In this document: in pieces, positions 53,139 through 61,896 of the stretch | Position numbering within the stretch: position 1 is the first letter of the stretch | Layout: each line of letters begins with the position of its first letter | NCBI RefSeq assembly: GCF_001563265.1 | Contig: NZ_CP005083.1 | Coordinates: 4,157,001 to 4,221,000 of the forward strand | DNA from: Sphingobium sp. TKS | GTDB taxonomy: Bacteria; Pseudomonadota; Alphaproteobacteria; Sphingomonadales; Sphingomonadaceae | Reading direction: 5' to 3' | Length of the DNA stretch: 64,000 nucleotides | The notes under the pieces: model-generated | What the model was told of the DNA's origin: nothing | Databases searched by the model: none | Seen by the model: only the letters and a program-made list of their open reading frames with translations | Made by a program: the position numbers and the translations under genes

Positions 53139-55408
53139 GCGGCTTTGCGCGTGAAGGCGTGGCGGACCCGGTTCACCCAGCTCTGCCGGACCGGGAAGCT
53201 GTCGGAATAATAAGCGGCCGACCCCATGTAGAACTGGACGGCATCGCCATAGCCGCGACGGGCATGGTCCTCATAATCGACCTGATTGAACACGGCTCCG
53301 ACCACCTGATTGTTCACCATCTGGAGCGAGGCGCGCAATTGTTCGACCGTCGTATGCCCCCAACGCACGACCATCAGGGTCGAGTCTGCCAATGTCGAAA
53401 GCGTCCGCGCATCGCGCACGGCGAGAATGGCGGGCGCGTTGATGACGATCAGATCGAAGCGGTCGCGCAGATCGTCGAGCAACCGGCCGACCTGCCAGCC
53501 CTGCACCACGGCGGCCGGATTGCGGATCTGTTCGCGGGTGCTGAGCACGACGGGCATCAAAGCGGTCGGCGCCGCGCCCTCAGCCGCGTCATGCTCCACA
53601 TGACGTTCGGCCTGGGGAATGAGCCTGCGGCTTTCGCCTGCATGGGTCAGCACTTCGATGAGGTCAGGCGTGTCGGAACTGTCCTGGATCGAACGCAATA
53701 TGCTGGGGCCGGGGCGGCGCAGGTCCAGATCGACCACGATGGCGCGGCGGCCCATGGAGGCGGCGGCGGCGGCCAGAGTCAGCGCGACGCTGGACTTGCC
53801 GTCGCCCGGCAGCGGCGATGTGACCAGCACCCGCTGGCTGGTGCCCTGATGCGGCAGTTCCCCGATCTCGCTGGCGAGGTTGCGGGCGACTTCGGTGAAG
53901 AGCGACTGCGGCTGAGTGGTCACCGGATTGTCCTCGATCGTGGTGCCGATCGACTCCTCCAGCTTCGGCAGCATCGCCAGCGTCCGCAGGCCGAAGAGGC
54001 GGCGGAGCTGGTCCCCGCTGCGCAGCCGGTTGTCGAACATCTCGATTCCCAGCACGATCAGGAAGGCCAGCACCGAGGAGCCGACAAAGGCGGCCAGCGC
54101 CATTTTCTTGGGCGCGGGCGCCACCGGTTGCAGCGGCACGGCGGCAGCCGACACCATGGAGGAGTTGACACCGGTGGTCTGCAGTTCGGACTGCACCGTC
54201 TGGGCGCGCTGCGCCGTGGTGAGATAGGCCTGGCGCGCCACCTCCGCCCGGCGATCGAGGATCGAGAGATCGACCAGATTGGCATTGTTGCGGAAGGCCG
54301 CGCCGGTCATGGCGTTGAGCTTCGACTGAAGTTGCCCTGCCCGGGCCGAGGCCGCGCTCGCCTCCGCCAGCGCCATTGCCCGCTCACGCCCGGCATCGGT
54401 GTCGTTTTTCGTCTGCTGGGTCGTGACGACCGCGCCGCGTTCCTGGATGAGCGCCTTGCTCACCTGCGCGATCTGCGCGGAGAGCGCCTGCATTTGCGGA
54501 TGGTTGGCGCCCATCTGGACGGAGATTTCGGAACGCTGGCGGATCAGGTCGTCATATTGCTTCTGCAGATTGTCGAGCGCGGGTGAAGTCGCGCCCGCCA
54601 CCGTCCGCAGGGTGGCGGCCCGGCTGACGCCGGCGGCCTGCGCCTGCATCGCGCTGCTCATCGCGGCGGTGGACGCGGCTTCCACGGCGATGCGATTCAT
54701 CTGCTGATAATCCTCCGCACTGCCCGCGCCTATCGGCATCAGGTGCTGGCGGCGGAAATCAGCGACGGCGCGCTCGGCCAGTTCAACCTCATGGGCGAGA
54801 CGGGCGGTTTCCTTGTCCAGCGCGGTGCTGAGGCCGTTGCGCCAGCTCTGGCGCCGCTGCGAGCGCATCTTCTGCAGGCTGTCGACGAAACGGTTGGCGA
54901 TGCGCGATGCCAGTTCCGCCTTGCGCGACTGGACGGTGATGTCGATGAAGTCGGAATCGGTCGAACTGGCGACGCGGGTGGTCTTGGCAAGTTGCGCGGC
55001 GGCCTGTTGCACCGTCATCGGCACATTATGGGTGAAGGCCGGATTGCGGTTGAGATTGAGGTCGCGCACCACTTGCTCGGCCAGCGCCTGCGAGCGGTAT
55101 ATGCGCGCTTCATTGGCGACGCGCTGCTGATTGCGGGTGGCGTCGGCCTGGTTAGATCCAGTCGAATCGTTGAGCTCCACCTGCACCGTCGCGGTCGCCT
55201 CATAACGGTTGGGCAGTTGCAACTGGACGATCAGCACGACCACCACGCAAGCGATGACGATGCTTGCCACCAGCTTCATGTGCCGGCGCAGCAGGAACCA
55301 TATCTGGCGCGCCGACATTTGCTGCAATTCGAAGGACAGATCGCGCGGCTTTTCCCCGCCGCCGCCAGCCGCGGCGCCATCGATCAGAGTGAGCTGTGCA
55401 GAAGCCAT
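53135..55408 (-). CDS. Wzc-type polysaccharide co-polymerase and tyrosine autokinase
   Basis: A fused chain-length regulator and BY-kinase of about 757 residues. The N-terminal Wzz-type domain is anchored by a helix at about 46-65 and a second near 470 ([20 protein letters not shown]), with a long coiled periplasmic part. The cytoplasmic kinase domain has Walker [11 protein letters not shown] (K538) and Walker A' VVDLDLRRP. The C-terminal tail has several tyrosines ([19 protein letters not shown]), the usual autophosphorylation cluster. It works with the Wza-type exporter. Confidence 0.93.
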   Translation of the reverse strand: MASAQLTLIDGAAAGGGGEKPRDLSFELQQMSARQIWFLLRRHMKLVASIVIACVVVVLIVQLQLPNRYEATATVQVELNDSTGSNQADATRNQQRVANEARIYRSQALAEQVVRDLNLNRNPAFTHNVPMTVQQAAAQLAKTTRVASSTDSDFIDITVQSRKAELASRIANRFVDSLQKMRSQRRQSWRNGLSTALDKETARLAHEVELAERAVADFRRQHLMPIGAGSAEDYQQMNRIAVEAASTAAMSSAMQAQAAGVSRAATLRTVAGATSPALDNLQKQYDDLIRQRSEISVQMGANHPQMQALSAQIAQVSKALIQERGAVVTTQQTKNDTDAGRERAMALAEASAASARAGQLQSKLNAMTGAAFRNNANLVDLSILDRRAEVARQAYLTTAQRAQTVQSELQTTGVNSSMVSAAAVPLQPVAPAPKKMALAAFVGSSVLAFLIVLGIEMFDNRLRSGDQLRRLFGLRTLAMLPKLEESIGTTIEDNPVTTQPQSLFTEVARNLASEIGELPHQGTSQRVLVTSPLPGDGKSSVALTLAAAAASMGRRAIVVDLDLRRPGPSILRSIQDSSDTPDLIEVLTHAGESRRLIPQAERHVEHDAAEGAAPTALMPVVLSTREQIRNPAAVVQGWQVGRLLDDLRDRFDLIVINAPAILAVRDARTLSTLADSTLMVVRWGHTTVEQLRASLQMVNNQVVGAVFNQVDYEDHARRGYGDAVQFYMGSAAYYSDSFPVRQSWVNRVRHAFTRKAA

Positions 55409-55674
55409 GATAGTCTCCCAGTCGCATCCGGCGTGCGCGCCCGCCCCGCCGTGAGGGCTGCCCTCATCGCGGGGATAGTGCGGGTTGTGGCGGGAGAGAG
55501 CAAAAGCGCATCGGGGCTTGCCGATGCGCATAGGTGCTAACCCTTCGGATCAAGGGGAGACCTCTGCTCTGGCTAGACATTTCTGATGTGTGTCTGACTA
55601 TTCCGGGTCGCCCATTCCGCGCCATTGTGCCGAACTTGATCGAGGATAAGAACGCTCCGCACAGGGGAGCGCCG

Positions 55675-56655
55675 ATGATCGCGGAACTGGCATATCAGGA
55701 TCTGGAGCCGGGTTCGCTGGCCCGGCTGTTCGGCGCGGGCCATGCGGCGGTGCTGGTGCGCTGTCCGGAGATCGTGGCCGAACTGTGGCGCGGGCTGCTG
55801 GAGGATTCGGCCGAACAGATGCCGTGGGAAGCGCCGCTGATCGACATTGCGCGCAACTATCATGGCAGCGGCGACATCACCGCCAGCCTGGGCGACCTCT
55901 TCTATTTCCAGCCGGGACGGCACGGTTATATTGCGCGGAAAATGGCGTTGTCGCGGGACGATCGGAAGAATCAAGTCACCGTTTGCCCCGCCTATTTCGT
56001 GCAGGGGGGGCACCATTATACCCCCCGTCAGGCGGTGCTGGACCAATGCTGGGCCATCGGCCGGCGGCTGATGGCGGCGCTGGCGCCCGAAGGCGCGCCA
56101 TCCAGAGATTTCCAGATCGTGGTGCAGCGGCTGAAATATCAGGAGAGCATGCGCGATTTCGACCGGCTGGACGCTTTGGCCCGCAATTCGCTGGGGCGAT
56201 GGGGACGAACGGGCTGTGCGCTGGACGAAAGGCGGTGGCAGGCGGCGGGGATGCTCAGCCCGCGCGGGCTGTCCGATCTTTACGGGCTGCTCGCTGACAT
56301 GCCCCTCATCGGACGGCTGCTCCGGGGCATCAACCGCATGGCGCTGCGCCGCGACCGCAGCCGGGACATCGCGCCGGGGCAAAGGCTGATCGAAGGGGCG
56401 CATTTCGACTATCGCTATTTTTCGGCGCTCTGTGGTCAGCGGGACCAGATACTGACCCAGGTCTTTGCCAATGGGCGGTGGGTCGACCTGCCGATCGACC
56501 GCGCGACACTGGCGGTCTTTCCGGGCAGCATGGCGACGCAGGCTTATGGCGTGCGGCATGTGCTGCATCGCGTGCTGCATGTGGAAAGGGACGGGCAGAG
56601 CCGGGCGGGCAATCCGCGCACGGACAATGTGACGTTGCTGATCGGGTCGGTTTGA
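55675..56655 (+). CDS. IPNS-like 2-oxoglutarate/Fe(II) oxygenase-like protein
   Basis: A 326-residue protein. H243-F-D245 and H298 (in HVLHRVLHV) are spaced like the HxD...H iron ligands of 2OG-Fe(II) oxygenases. The stretch from GAHFDYRYFSAL to NGRWVDLPIDRATLAVFPGS has the layout of the isopenicillin-N-synthase-like fold. In that fold, a W-x-D/P motif leads to the distal His in LHRV. The substrate is unknown; oxidation or hydroxylation of a sugar or lipid intermediate is possible. Divergent from the tyrosine-kinase operon. Confidence 0.72.
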   Translation: MIAELAYQDLEPGSLARLFGAGHAAVLVRCPEIVAELWRGLLEDSAEQMPWEAPLIDIARNYHGSGDITASLGDLFYFQPGRHGYIARKMALSRDDRKNQVTVCPAYFVQGGHHYTPRQAVLDQCWAIGRRLMAALAPEGAPSRDFQIVVQRLKYQESMRDFDRLDALARNSLGRWGRTGCALDERRWQAAGMLSPRGLSDLYGLLADMPLIGRLLRGINRMALRRDRSRDIAPGQRLIEGAHFDYRYFSALCGQRDQILTQVFANGRWVDLPIDRATLAVFPGSMATQAYGVRHVLHRVLHVERDGQSRAGNPRTDNVTLLIGSV

Positions 56656-56676
56656 CCGAGGATTATCGGATCGTCC

Positions 56677-58005
56677 CTAAAATTCCGGCAAAGGCTGCGG
56701 CCCCACGGGCCGGGCGTAGATCAGCCGGGCGGCGTCGGACTGGACCGGGCGGCGCTGCGCATAGGTGGCGGCGAGCGCGACCATGACCGGCATCACCCAC
56801 ATGCGCGAATACATGTGCGGATAGGACAGGGTGTAGATCAGGAACACCAGCACCACCGCCGCCGCCATCGCGCCCTTGTCACGGCTGATGCGCAGGCCGT
56901 TCGCCGCCAGCAGGATGATGAGCGCCAGCAGGATGATGAGGCCACAAAAGGCGATCGCCCCGCCCTCGTTCCAGATCAGCAGGAAGAGATTGTGCACCGG
57001 ATTGTCATAGGCGGACAGTTCGCGATAGCGGTCGACGCCCATGCCGATGATCGTGTTGTCCTCGGCAAAGCCCCAGGCTTCCTCGATAAGCTGGGACCGG
57101 TTGATGAAGGTGCCGGCCTGCCCGATATCGCCGCTTTCCACCGCATTGCCGACGCGTTCCTGAAAAGCCTTGGGCAAGGGGGCGCCGCTGGCGAGGAACA
57201 GGCCGGCGGCCACGCCCGCGACAAGCCCAAGACGGAATATATAGCGCACGCCCATCAGCATCAGCGTCGTGGAGATCGCCAGCAGCGAAGCGGCGAAGCC
57301 AGTGAAGGAGGCGCTGAGCATCAGACCCCAGAGCAGCAGGATCAGGCAGGCGAAACCGCCAAGGCTGCCGATCAGCCGGTGGCGCATCGAATAGAGCAGC
57401 ATGGGCAGCGAAAAGGCGACGACCGCGCCGTTGGGATTGGGCTGGCCCGCCATGGATCCGAGGCGGCCATTGCCGGTGATGAAGCCGTCGCCCAGCCAAT
57501 GCAGCGTATCGTGGAAGGTGAGGAAGAAGCTGGCGGCGATGCCGATGACTTCGGAACAGGTGATGCCCAGCATGAAGATCAGCGGGGCGATGCGGACCGT
57601 CTTTTCCTCCTGCTGCATCAGCAGGATCGGGATGAAGAGGAAAGCCACCGTATATTGCAGGGCTATGTTCACCCAGCGCAGGGGATCGCCGTTGAACACC
57701 GATCCAACGAACAGCCCGCCCAGCATCATGACCAGGCCCGTAAGCCAGAAGGGGGTGAGCGAGCGGAACGGCGTGACGCTGAGCCGCCCGCGCAGGCCGG
57801 AAATGGCGAAGCTGATCAGGAAGAAGAAATCGGAAAAGGTGAGGTTGATCTGCCCAACCCGCAACAGACCCCAGCCGCTGAGGAAAATCGCGATAAGCAG
57901 GCAGTAGCGGGCGATCCTGTCCCAGATCTGCTCATGGGCCAGGATATCGGGCCAAATGGCCGTCGCTGAAGGGGCATGGGGGGCAGGGCTGGCGAGAGTC
58001 GTCAC
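56677..58005 (-). CDS. O-antigen ligase-family polymerase (Wzy-like)
   Basis: A polytopic protein of about 442 residues with roughly 10-12 membrane helices. SMAGQPNPNGAVVAFSLPML and IIGMGVDRYRELSAYDNPVH followed by NLFLLIWNEGG form the O-antigen-ligase/Wzy-type signature (Wzy_C-like loop). It would join lipid-linked repeats. The start is uncertain: a GTG at 58005 (after which the first membrane segment follows at about 35) is taken; earlier in-frame sequence lacks membrane features. It converges with the 2OG-oxygenase gene. Confidence 0.82.
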   Translation of the reverse strand: MTTLASPAPHAPSATAIWPDILAHEQIWDRIARYCLLIAIFLSGWGLLRVGQINLTFSDFFFLISFAISGLRGRLSVTPFRSLTPFWLTGLVMMLGGLFVGSVFNGDPLRWVNIALQYTVAFLFIPILLMQQEEKTVRIAPLIFMLGITCSEVIGIAASFFLTFHDTLHWLGDGFITGNGRLGSMAGQPNPNGAVVAFSLPMLLYSMRHRLIGSLGGFACLILLLWGLMLSASFTGFAASLLAISTTLMLMGVRYIFRLGLVAGVAAGLFLASGAPLPKAFQERVGNAVESGDIGQAGTFINRSQLIEEAWGFAEDNTIIGMGVDRYRELSAYDNPVHNLFLLIWNEGGAIAFCGLIILLALIILLAANGLRISRDKGAMAAAVVLVFLIYTLSYPHMYSRMWVMPVMVALAATYAQRRPVQSDAARLIYARPVGPQPLPEF

Positions 58006-58198
58006 GGGGCGAAAGGCTGCGCCCGGCGCGGGCGGCGCGCAAACGCCCTTCGGGGCAGGGCGAAAGACGATTTCAGCCAGCCGGACTATCCGAATTTGCC
58101 GGCGGATCAGCCTTGTGATCCGTTGAAATGCGTGGGGGACTGACGGGATAAGTGCGCCTGAGCGCCGCCGGACCGGCAGGGCGCTTCGTGCGACAAGG

Positions 58199-59212
58199 AT
58201 GACCTTGGTGACGGATGCGATCCTGCCCCTGCGCGATGCCGAAACGCCCTTGAGGACGGAGCCGACCGTCAAAGCCGCATCCCGCACCGCGGAACGGGCC
58301 ACGGTCAAGCTGATCTATGTCGCGGGCTATGGGCGGAGCGGCACGACGCTGATCGACATCGCGCTGGGCGAGCATCCGGCGATCATGGGCGCGGGCGAGG
58401 TGACGACTCTGGCGCGGCATGTGTGGGACAAGGACGAATATTGCGCCTGCGGAGCGCGGGTGCGGGACTGCCCGGAGTGGAAAGCAATCGTGACGCGCTG
58501 GACGCAGGGCGAGCCGGAGGGCTTTCTGGCGGGCTATCGCCGGACGCAGAAATGGACCGAGGCGCTGGTCGCGCCGGGGCGGCTGTTCAGGCTGCCGGGA
58601 TGGCAGGATCACAGGCGCCGGACGGTGAAATTGCTGCGCGGCATGGCGATGGTGTCGGGGCGGCCGATCCTAGTGGATTCGTCAAAACTGCCGGGGCGGG
58701 CCTTTGCGTTGGCGGCGATGCCGGGGATCGACCTGCATGTCGTGCATGTGGTGCGCGACGGGCGCGGCGTCGCCTGGTCGCTGATGAAGGGGCACAGACA
58801 GAGCGTCGAGAAGGGCGTGCAGCGGGAATTGCGGCCCAAACCGCTGCTCTACACGGCGCTGCGATGGTCGATGGTGAATCTGGCGGCGGAATGGCTGTGC
58901 CGCCGGGTCGGGCCGGGGCGCAGCATTCGCGTGCGCTACGAGGATTTCGTGGACGATCCGCGTGGGGAGATCGGGCGGATCGTGGCGCTGGTCGGGGAAA
59001 CGCCGCATCTGCCCGCCGCCGACCTTGCCCCCTTCGAACCGCAGCATCAGGTCGCGGGCAGCCGTCACCGGATGCAGAAATCGCTCACCATCCGGGGCGA
59101 CGACAAGTGGAAGCGGGAAATGCCGGGTTGGAAGCAGCGGCTTTTCGCCTTTTTGTGCGGGCCTTTGCTGCGGCGCTACGGCTATGCGCTGCGCAGCGGG
59201 GACGCGTCATGA
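58199..59212 (+). CDS. Sulfotransferase family protein
   Basis: A 337-residue protein. VAGYGRSGTTLID (41-53) is the PAPS 5'-loop; VVHVVRDGRGVAWSLMKGHR (about 180-199) is the 3'-phosphate region; VRYEDFVDDPRGEIGRI and VAGSRHRMQ follow. This is the third sulfotransferase-type gene in the locus and is divergent from the other two. Its stop overlaps the lyase gene start by 4 bp, so the two are translationally coupled. Confidence 0.86.
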   Translation: MTLVTDAILPLRDAETPLRTEPTVKAASRTAERATVKLIYVAGYGRSGTTLIDIALGEHPAIMGAGEVTTLARHVWDKDEYCACGARVRDCPEWKAIVTRWTQGEPEGFLAGYRRTQKWTEALVAPGRLFRLPGWQDHRRRTVKLLRGMAMVSGRPILVDSSKLPGRAFALAAMPGIDLHVVHVVRDGRGVAWSLMKGHRQSVEKGVQRELRPKPLLYTALRWSMVNLAAEWLCRRVGPGRSIRVRYEDFVDDPRGEIGRIVALVGETPHLPAADLAPFEPQHQVAGSRHRMQKSLTIRGDDKWKREMPGWKQRLFAFLCGPLLRRYGYALRSGDAS

Positions 59213-60543
59213 GGCGGCTTTTGATAGGAGTCCTGCTGCCCGTCGTGATGGCGGGCTGTTCGGGCGCGGGCAGCGAATCGCGGGCGCAGCCGGTGAAGGG
59301 CGAGCCGGCCTTTGCGGGCGCGGTCGGCTATGGCGCGGCGGCGAAGGGCGGGCGCGGCGGGCGGGTCATCGCCGTCGATACGCTGGCGGACAGCGGGCCG
59401 GGCTCCTTGCGCGCCTGCATCGACGCTTCAGGGCCGCGTGTGTGCGTGTTTCGGGTGAGCGGGGTGATTCGCTTCGCCACCCGGCCGCCGGTGATCGCCA
59501 ACCCCTATCTCACCATAGCCGGGCAGACGGCGCCGGGCGGCGGCATCGTCATCGCCCATGCGGGGGGCGAAGTAGGGCGCACGCCAATCCTGATCAAGAA
59601 CAGCCACGACATCGTCATCCGCCATATCCGCGTGCGCAACGACCGCACCGGCACCCATCGCGGCTCGGAGGACAGCTTCACCATCGAAAACAGCCGCCAG
59701 GTCATCATCGATCATGTGAGCGCAAGCTGGGCGCGGGACGAACTGATCAACGGCTATGGCGACAATGACTGGATCACCATCAGCAACAGCATCTTTGCCG
59801 AAGGGATTCCGCGCCACGACAAATGCGCGCTGCTGGCGAGCGATCCCAAGGGGCCGCAGCATCTGAGCTTCATCGGCAATATCTGCGCCCATAATGGCGA
59901 CCGCAATCCGGACCTGAATTTCCCGCCCGGCTCCTGCGCGGAGGTGATCAACAACATCCTCTATAACGGCCAGTCGGAATTTGCCGAGATCTGGGAGAGT
60001 TTCGGCGGCGTGCCCGTCTCGCTGATCGGCAACAGCTTCATTGCGGGGAAGAACACCCGGCCCGACACGGTCGGCGTGGCGCGCAACGTCATGGGATCGA
60101 AGGGGGTCGCCAGGGTCTATCTGGCCGACAACCGCTTCGACGGGGATTTCGTGCATCTCTCCCCGCTGCTCAAGGAGGCGGAGGTGGATAAGCCCCCCTG
60201 CCCCGCCACCATCGCGGCGGAACCGGCGGACGCAGCCTATGAGGCGGTGCTGAGCGACGCCGGCGCCTTCCCCCGCGATCCGTTCGACCGGCGGATCGCC
60301 CATCAGGTGCGCGAACGCAAGGGCCATATCGTCAAGCAGCCCGGCATCATCGACGAGCCCGCGCCCGGAACGCCCTATCCTGACGCGGATGGCGACGGCA
60401 TGGACGACCTTTGGGAAGCGCAGCATGGCGCCGATCCGCGCAAGGCCGATCCCTGGGGCGATGGGGATAGGGACGGCGTGGCCAATCTCGGCCAGTTCCT
60501 CGACCAGCGCTCCCGCGATCTGATGGACGGGAGGGCGGGATGA
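59209..60543 (+). CDS. Pectate-lyase-like beta-helix lipoprotein
   Basis: A 444-residue exported protein with a lipobox VMAGC (Cys about 17). GGRVIAVDTLADSGPGSLRA, FRVSGVIRFATRPPVIANPY and LTIAGQTAPGGGI are typical of the pectate lyase (PL1-like) superfamily, and repeated short strands suggest a right-handed beta-helix. A calcium-binding-like DGDGMDD and DGDRDGVAN end (near 405-430) resembles a dockerin-type motif. It could trim or release the polymer. Activity on the polysaccharide is inferred. Confidence 0.85.
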   Translation: MRRLLIGVLLPVVMAGCSGAGSESRAQPVKGEPAFAGAVGYGAAAKGGRGGRVIAVDTLADSGPGSLRACIDASGPRVCVFRVSGVIRFATRPPVIANPYLTIAGQTAPGGGIVIAHAGGEVGRTPILIKNSHDIVIRHIRVRNDRTGTHRGSEDSFTIENSRQVIIDHVSASWARDELINGYGDNDWITISNSIFAEGIPRHDKCALLASDPKGPQHLSFIGNICAHNGDRNPDLNFPPGSCAEVINNILYNGQSEFAEIWESFGGVPVSLIGNSFIAGKNTRPDTVGVARNVMGSKGVARVYLADNRFDGDFVHLSPLLKEAEVDKPPCPATIAAEPADAAYEAVLSDAGAFPRDPFDRRIAHQVRERKGHIVKQPGIIDEPAPGTPYPDADGDGMDDLWEAQHGADPRKADPWGDGDRDGVANLGQFLDQRSRDLMDGRAG

Positions 60544-61721
60544 ACGCGCCTTTGCCCCGGCTTACCTCTGCCGACGCGGCGGGGGACAAGCGCCTGCGCA
60601 TCTGCTTTCCCTTCTCCGGGGACAGTATCGGCGGCAGCCATATTTCGGTGCGCGGGCTGATGGAGCATCTCGACCCGGCGCTCTACCGGCCGATCGTCGT
60701 CACCGAAGTCCTCGGCGGCATGATCGCCAATTTCTTCGCTGGGTATGAGCAGTTGGACGATCCCGCTGCCCACGGCCTGTTCGTGCCGGGCGAGGCCTTC
60801 ACCCTGCGCAAGTTCGGGCGGACGCTGGCCGGGTTGCTGCCACGGGCGCGCTTCCTGCGGCGCAACCGGATCGACATCGTCCATGTCAATGACGGGCGGA
60901 GCAGCGCCAATTGGGCGCTGGCGGCGCGGATGGCGGGCGCGAAACTGGTCTGGCATCATCGCGGCGATCCCGGAGCGCTGGGTCTGCGCCTCCTCGCGCC
61001 CGCGCTCGCCAGTCGCGTTCTGGCGGTGTCATCCTTTGCGCTGCCGCCCAAGGGTCTCTGGTCGGCGCGGGACCGGGCGTCGGTGGTGCACAGCCCGTTC
61101 GACACCAGCCTGGAGGTCGATCGGGCCAAGGCCCGCGACGCGCTGATCCGCGAATTGGGGGTAGCGCCCGACACGCTGCTGCTGGGCTATTTCGGCGCCT
61201 TCGTTCCCCGGAAGCGGCCCTTGCTGTTCGTCGATATGATCGCGCGGCTGAAGGGGTTGAGTGGGCGTCCCGTCATGGGCCTGATGTTCGGGGAGGCGCG
61301 CCTGCCCGTCATGGATGTCGCCCTGCGCAGGCGGATTGCGGAAAAAGGCGTCGGGGATCGGGTGAAGTTGATGGGCTATCGCACGCCCGGCCCCTTCTGG
61401 ATCGCCGCCTGCGACCAACTCGTCGTGCCCGCCGTGGGGGAACCGTTCGGGCGGACGCTGGTGGAGGCGATGCTGGTCGGCACGCCCATCGTTGCGGCAC
61501 GCTCCGGCGGCAATATCGAAGCGCTGGAGGGAGGCGTCGGGATATTGGTCGAACCCGACGACGCGGAAGCTCTGGCGCGGGCCTGCGAAGGTCTGGGTGA
61601 CGCCCGTCCGATGGCGCTGGCGGCGCAGGCCGATGCGCGCAGCCGCTTCAGCGAAGCTGCCCATGCTACGAAGGTCAGCGCGATCTACGAAGCGTTGCGG
61701 CTGTGTGCTAAGGAGCAATAA
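60540..61721 (+). CDS. Glycosyltransferase family 4
   Basis: A 393-residue GT-B enzyme. CFPFSGDSIGGSHISVRGLM (about 22-41) is the N-terminal motif; LLGYFGAFVPRKRPLLFVDM (about 216) opens the donor domain, and the E-x7-E region is VGEPFGRTLVEAMLVGTPIV (about 300-319). It overlaps the lyase gene by 4 bp. It is the fourth GT4 of the locus; its specificity is unknown. Confidence 0.92.
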   Translation: MNAPLPRLTSADAAGDKRLRICFPFSGDSIGGSHISVRGLMEHLDPALYRPIVVTEVLGGMIANFFAGYEQLDDPAAHGLFVPGEAFTLRKFGRTLAGLLPRARFLRRNRIDIVHVNDGRSSANWALAARMAGAKLVWHHRGDPGALGLRLLAPALASRVLAVSSFALPPKGLWSARDRASVVHSPFDTSLEVDRAKARDALIRELGVAPDTLLLGYFGAFVPRKRPLLFVDMIARLKGLSGRPVMGLMFGEARLPVMDVALRRRIAEKGVGDRVKLMGYRTPGPFWIAACDQLVVPAVGEPFGRTLVEAMLVGTPIVAARSGGNIEALEGGVGILVEPDDAEALARACEGLGDARPMALAAQADARSRFSEAAHATKVSAIYEALRLCAKEQ

Positions 61722-61729
61722 AGTGTCGC

Positions 61730-61755
61730 CGTGTTCCTGCGAAGGCAGGAACACG
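61730..61755. repeat. Dispersed palindromic hairpin repeat, copy 3
   Basis: CGTGTTCCTGC-GAAG-GCAGGAACACG, a perfect 11-bp stem. It differs from the copy at 5201 by a paired C/G to T/A change (GTGCTCC to GTGTTCC), which keeps the stem. It lies 8 bp after the GT4 stop and may end that transcript. Confidence 0.8.
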
Positions 61756-61896
61756 ATTCAAAACCGGATGAACGCCCCTACACCCATCGGCGCACTCCCG
61801 ATGGAGTAAGCCTTATCCCTATGCCCCCACCGCGCCCGCGCCATTTGAAGCTACAGCTTTGCGACCTTTCATGAGGACGCTGGATAGGGGGCGAGC

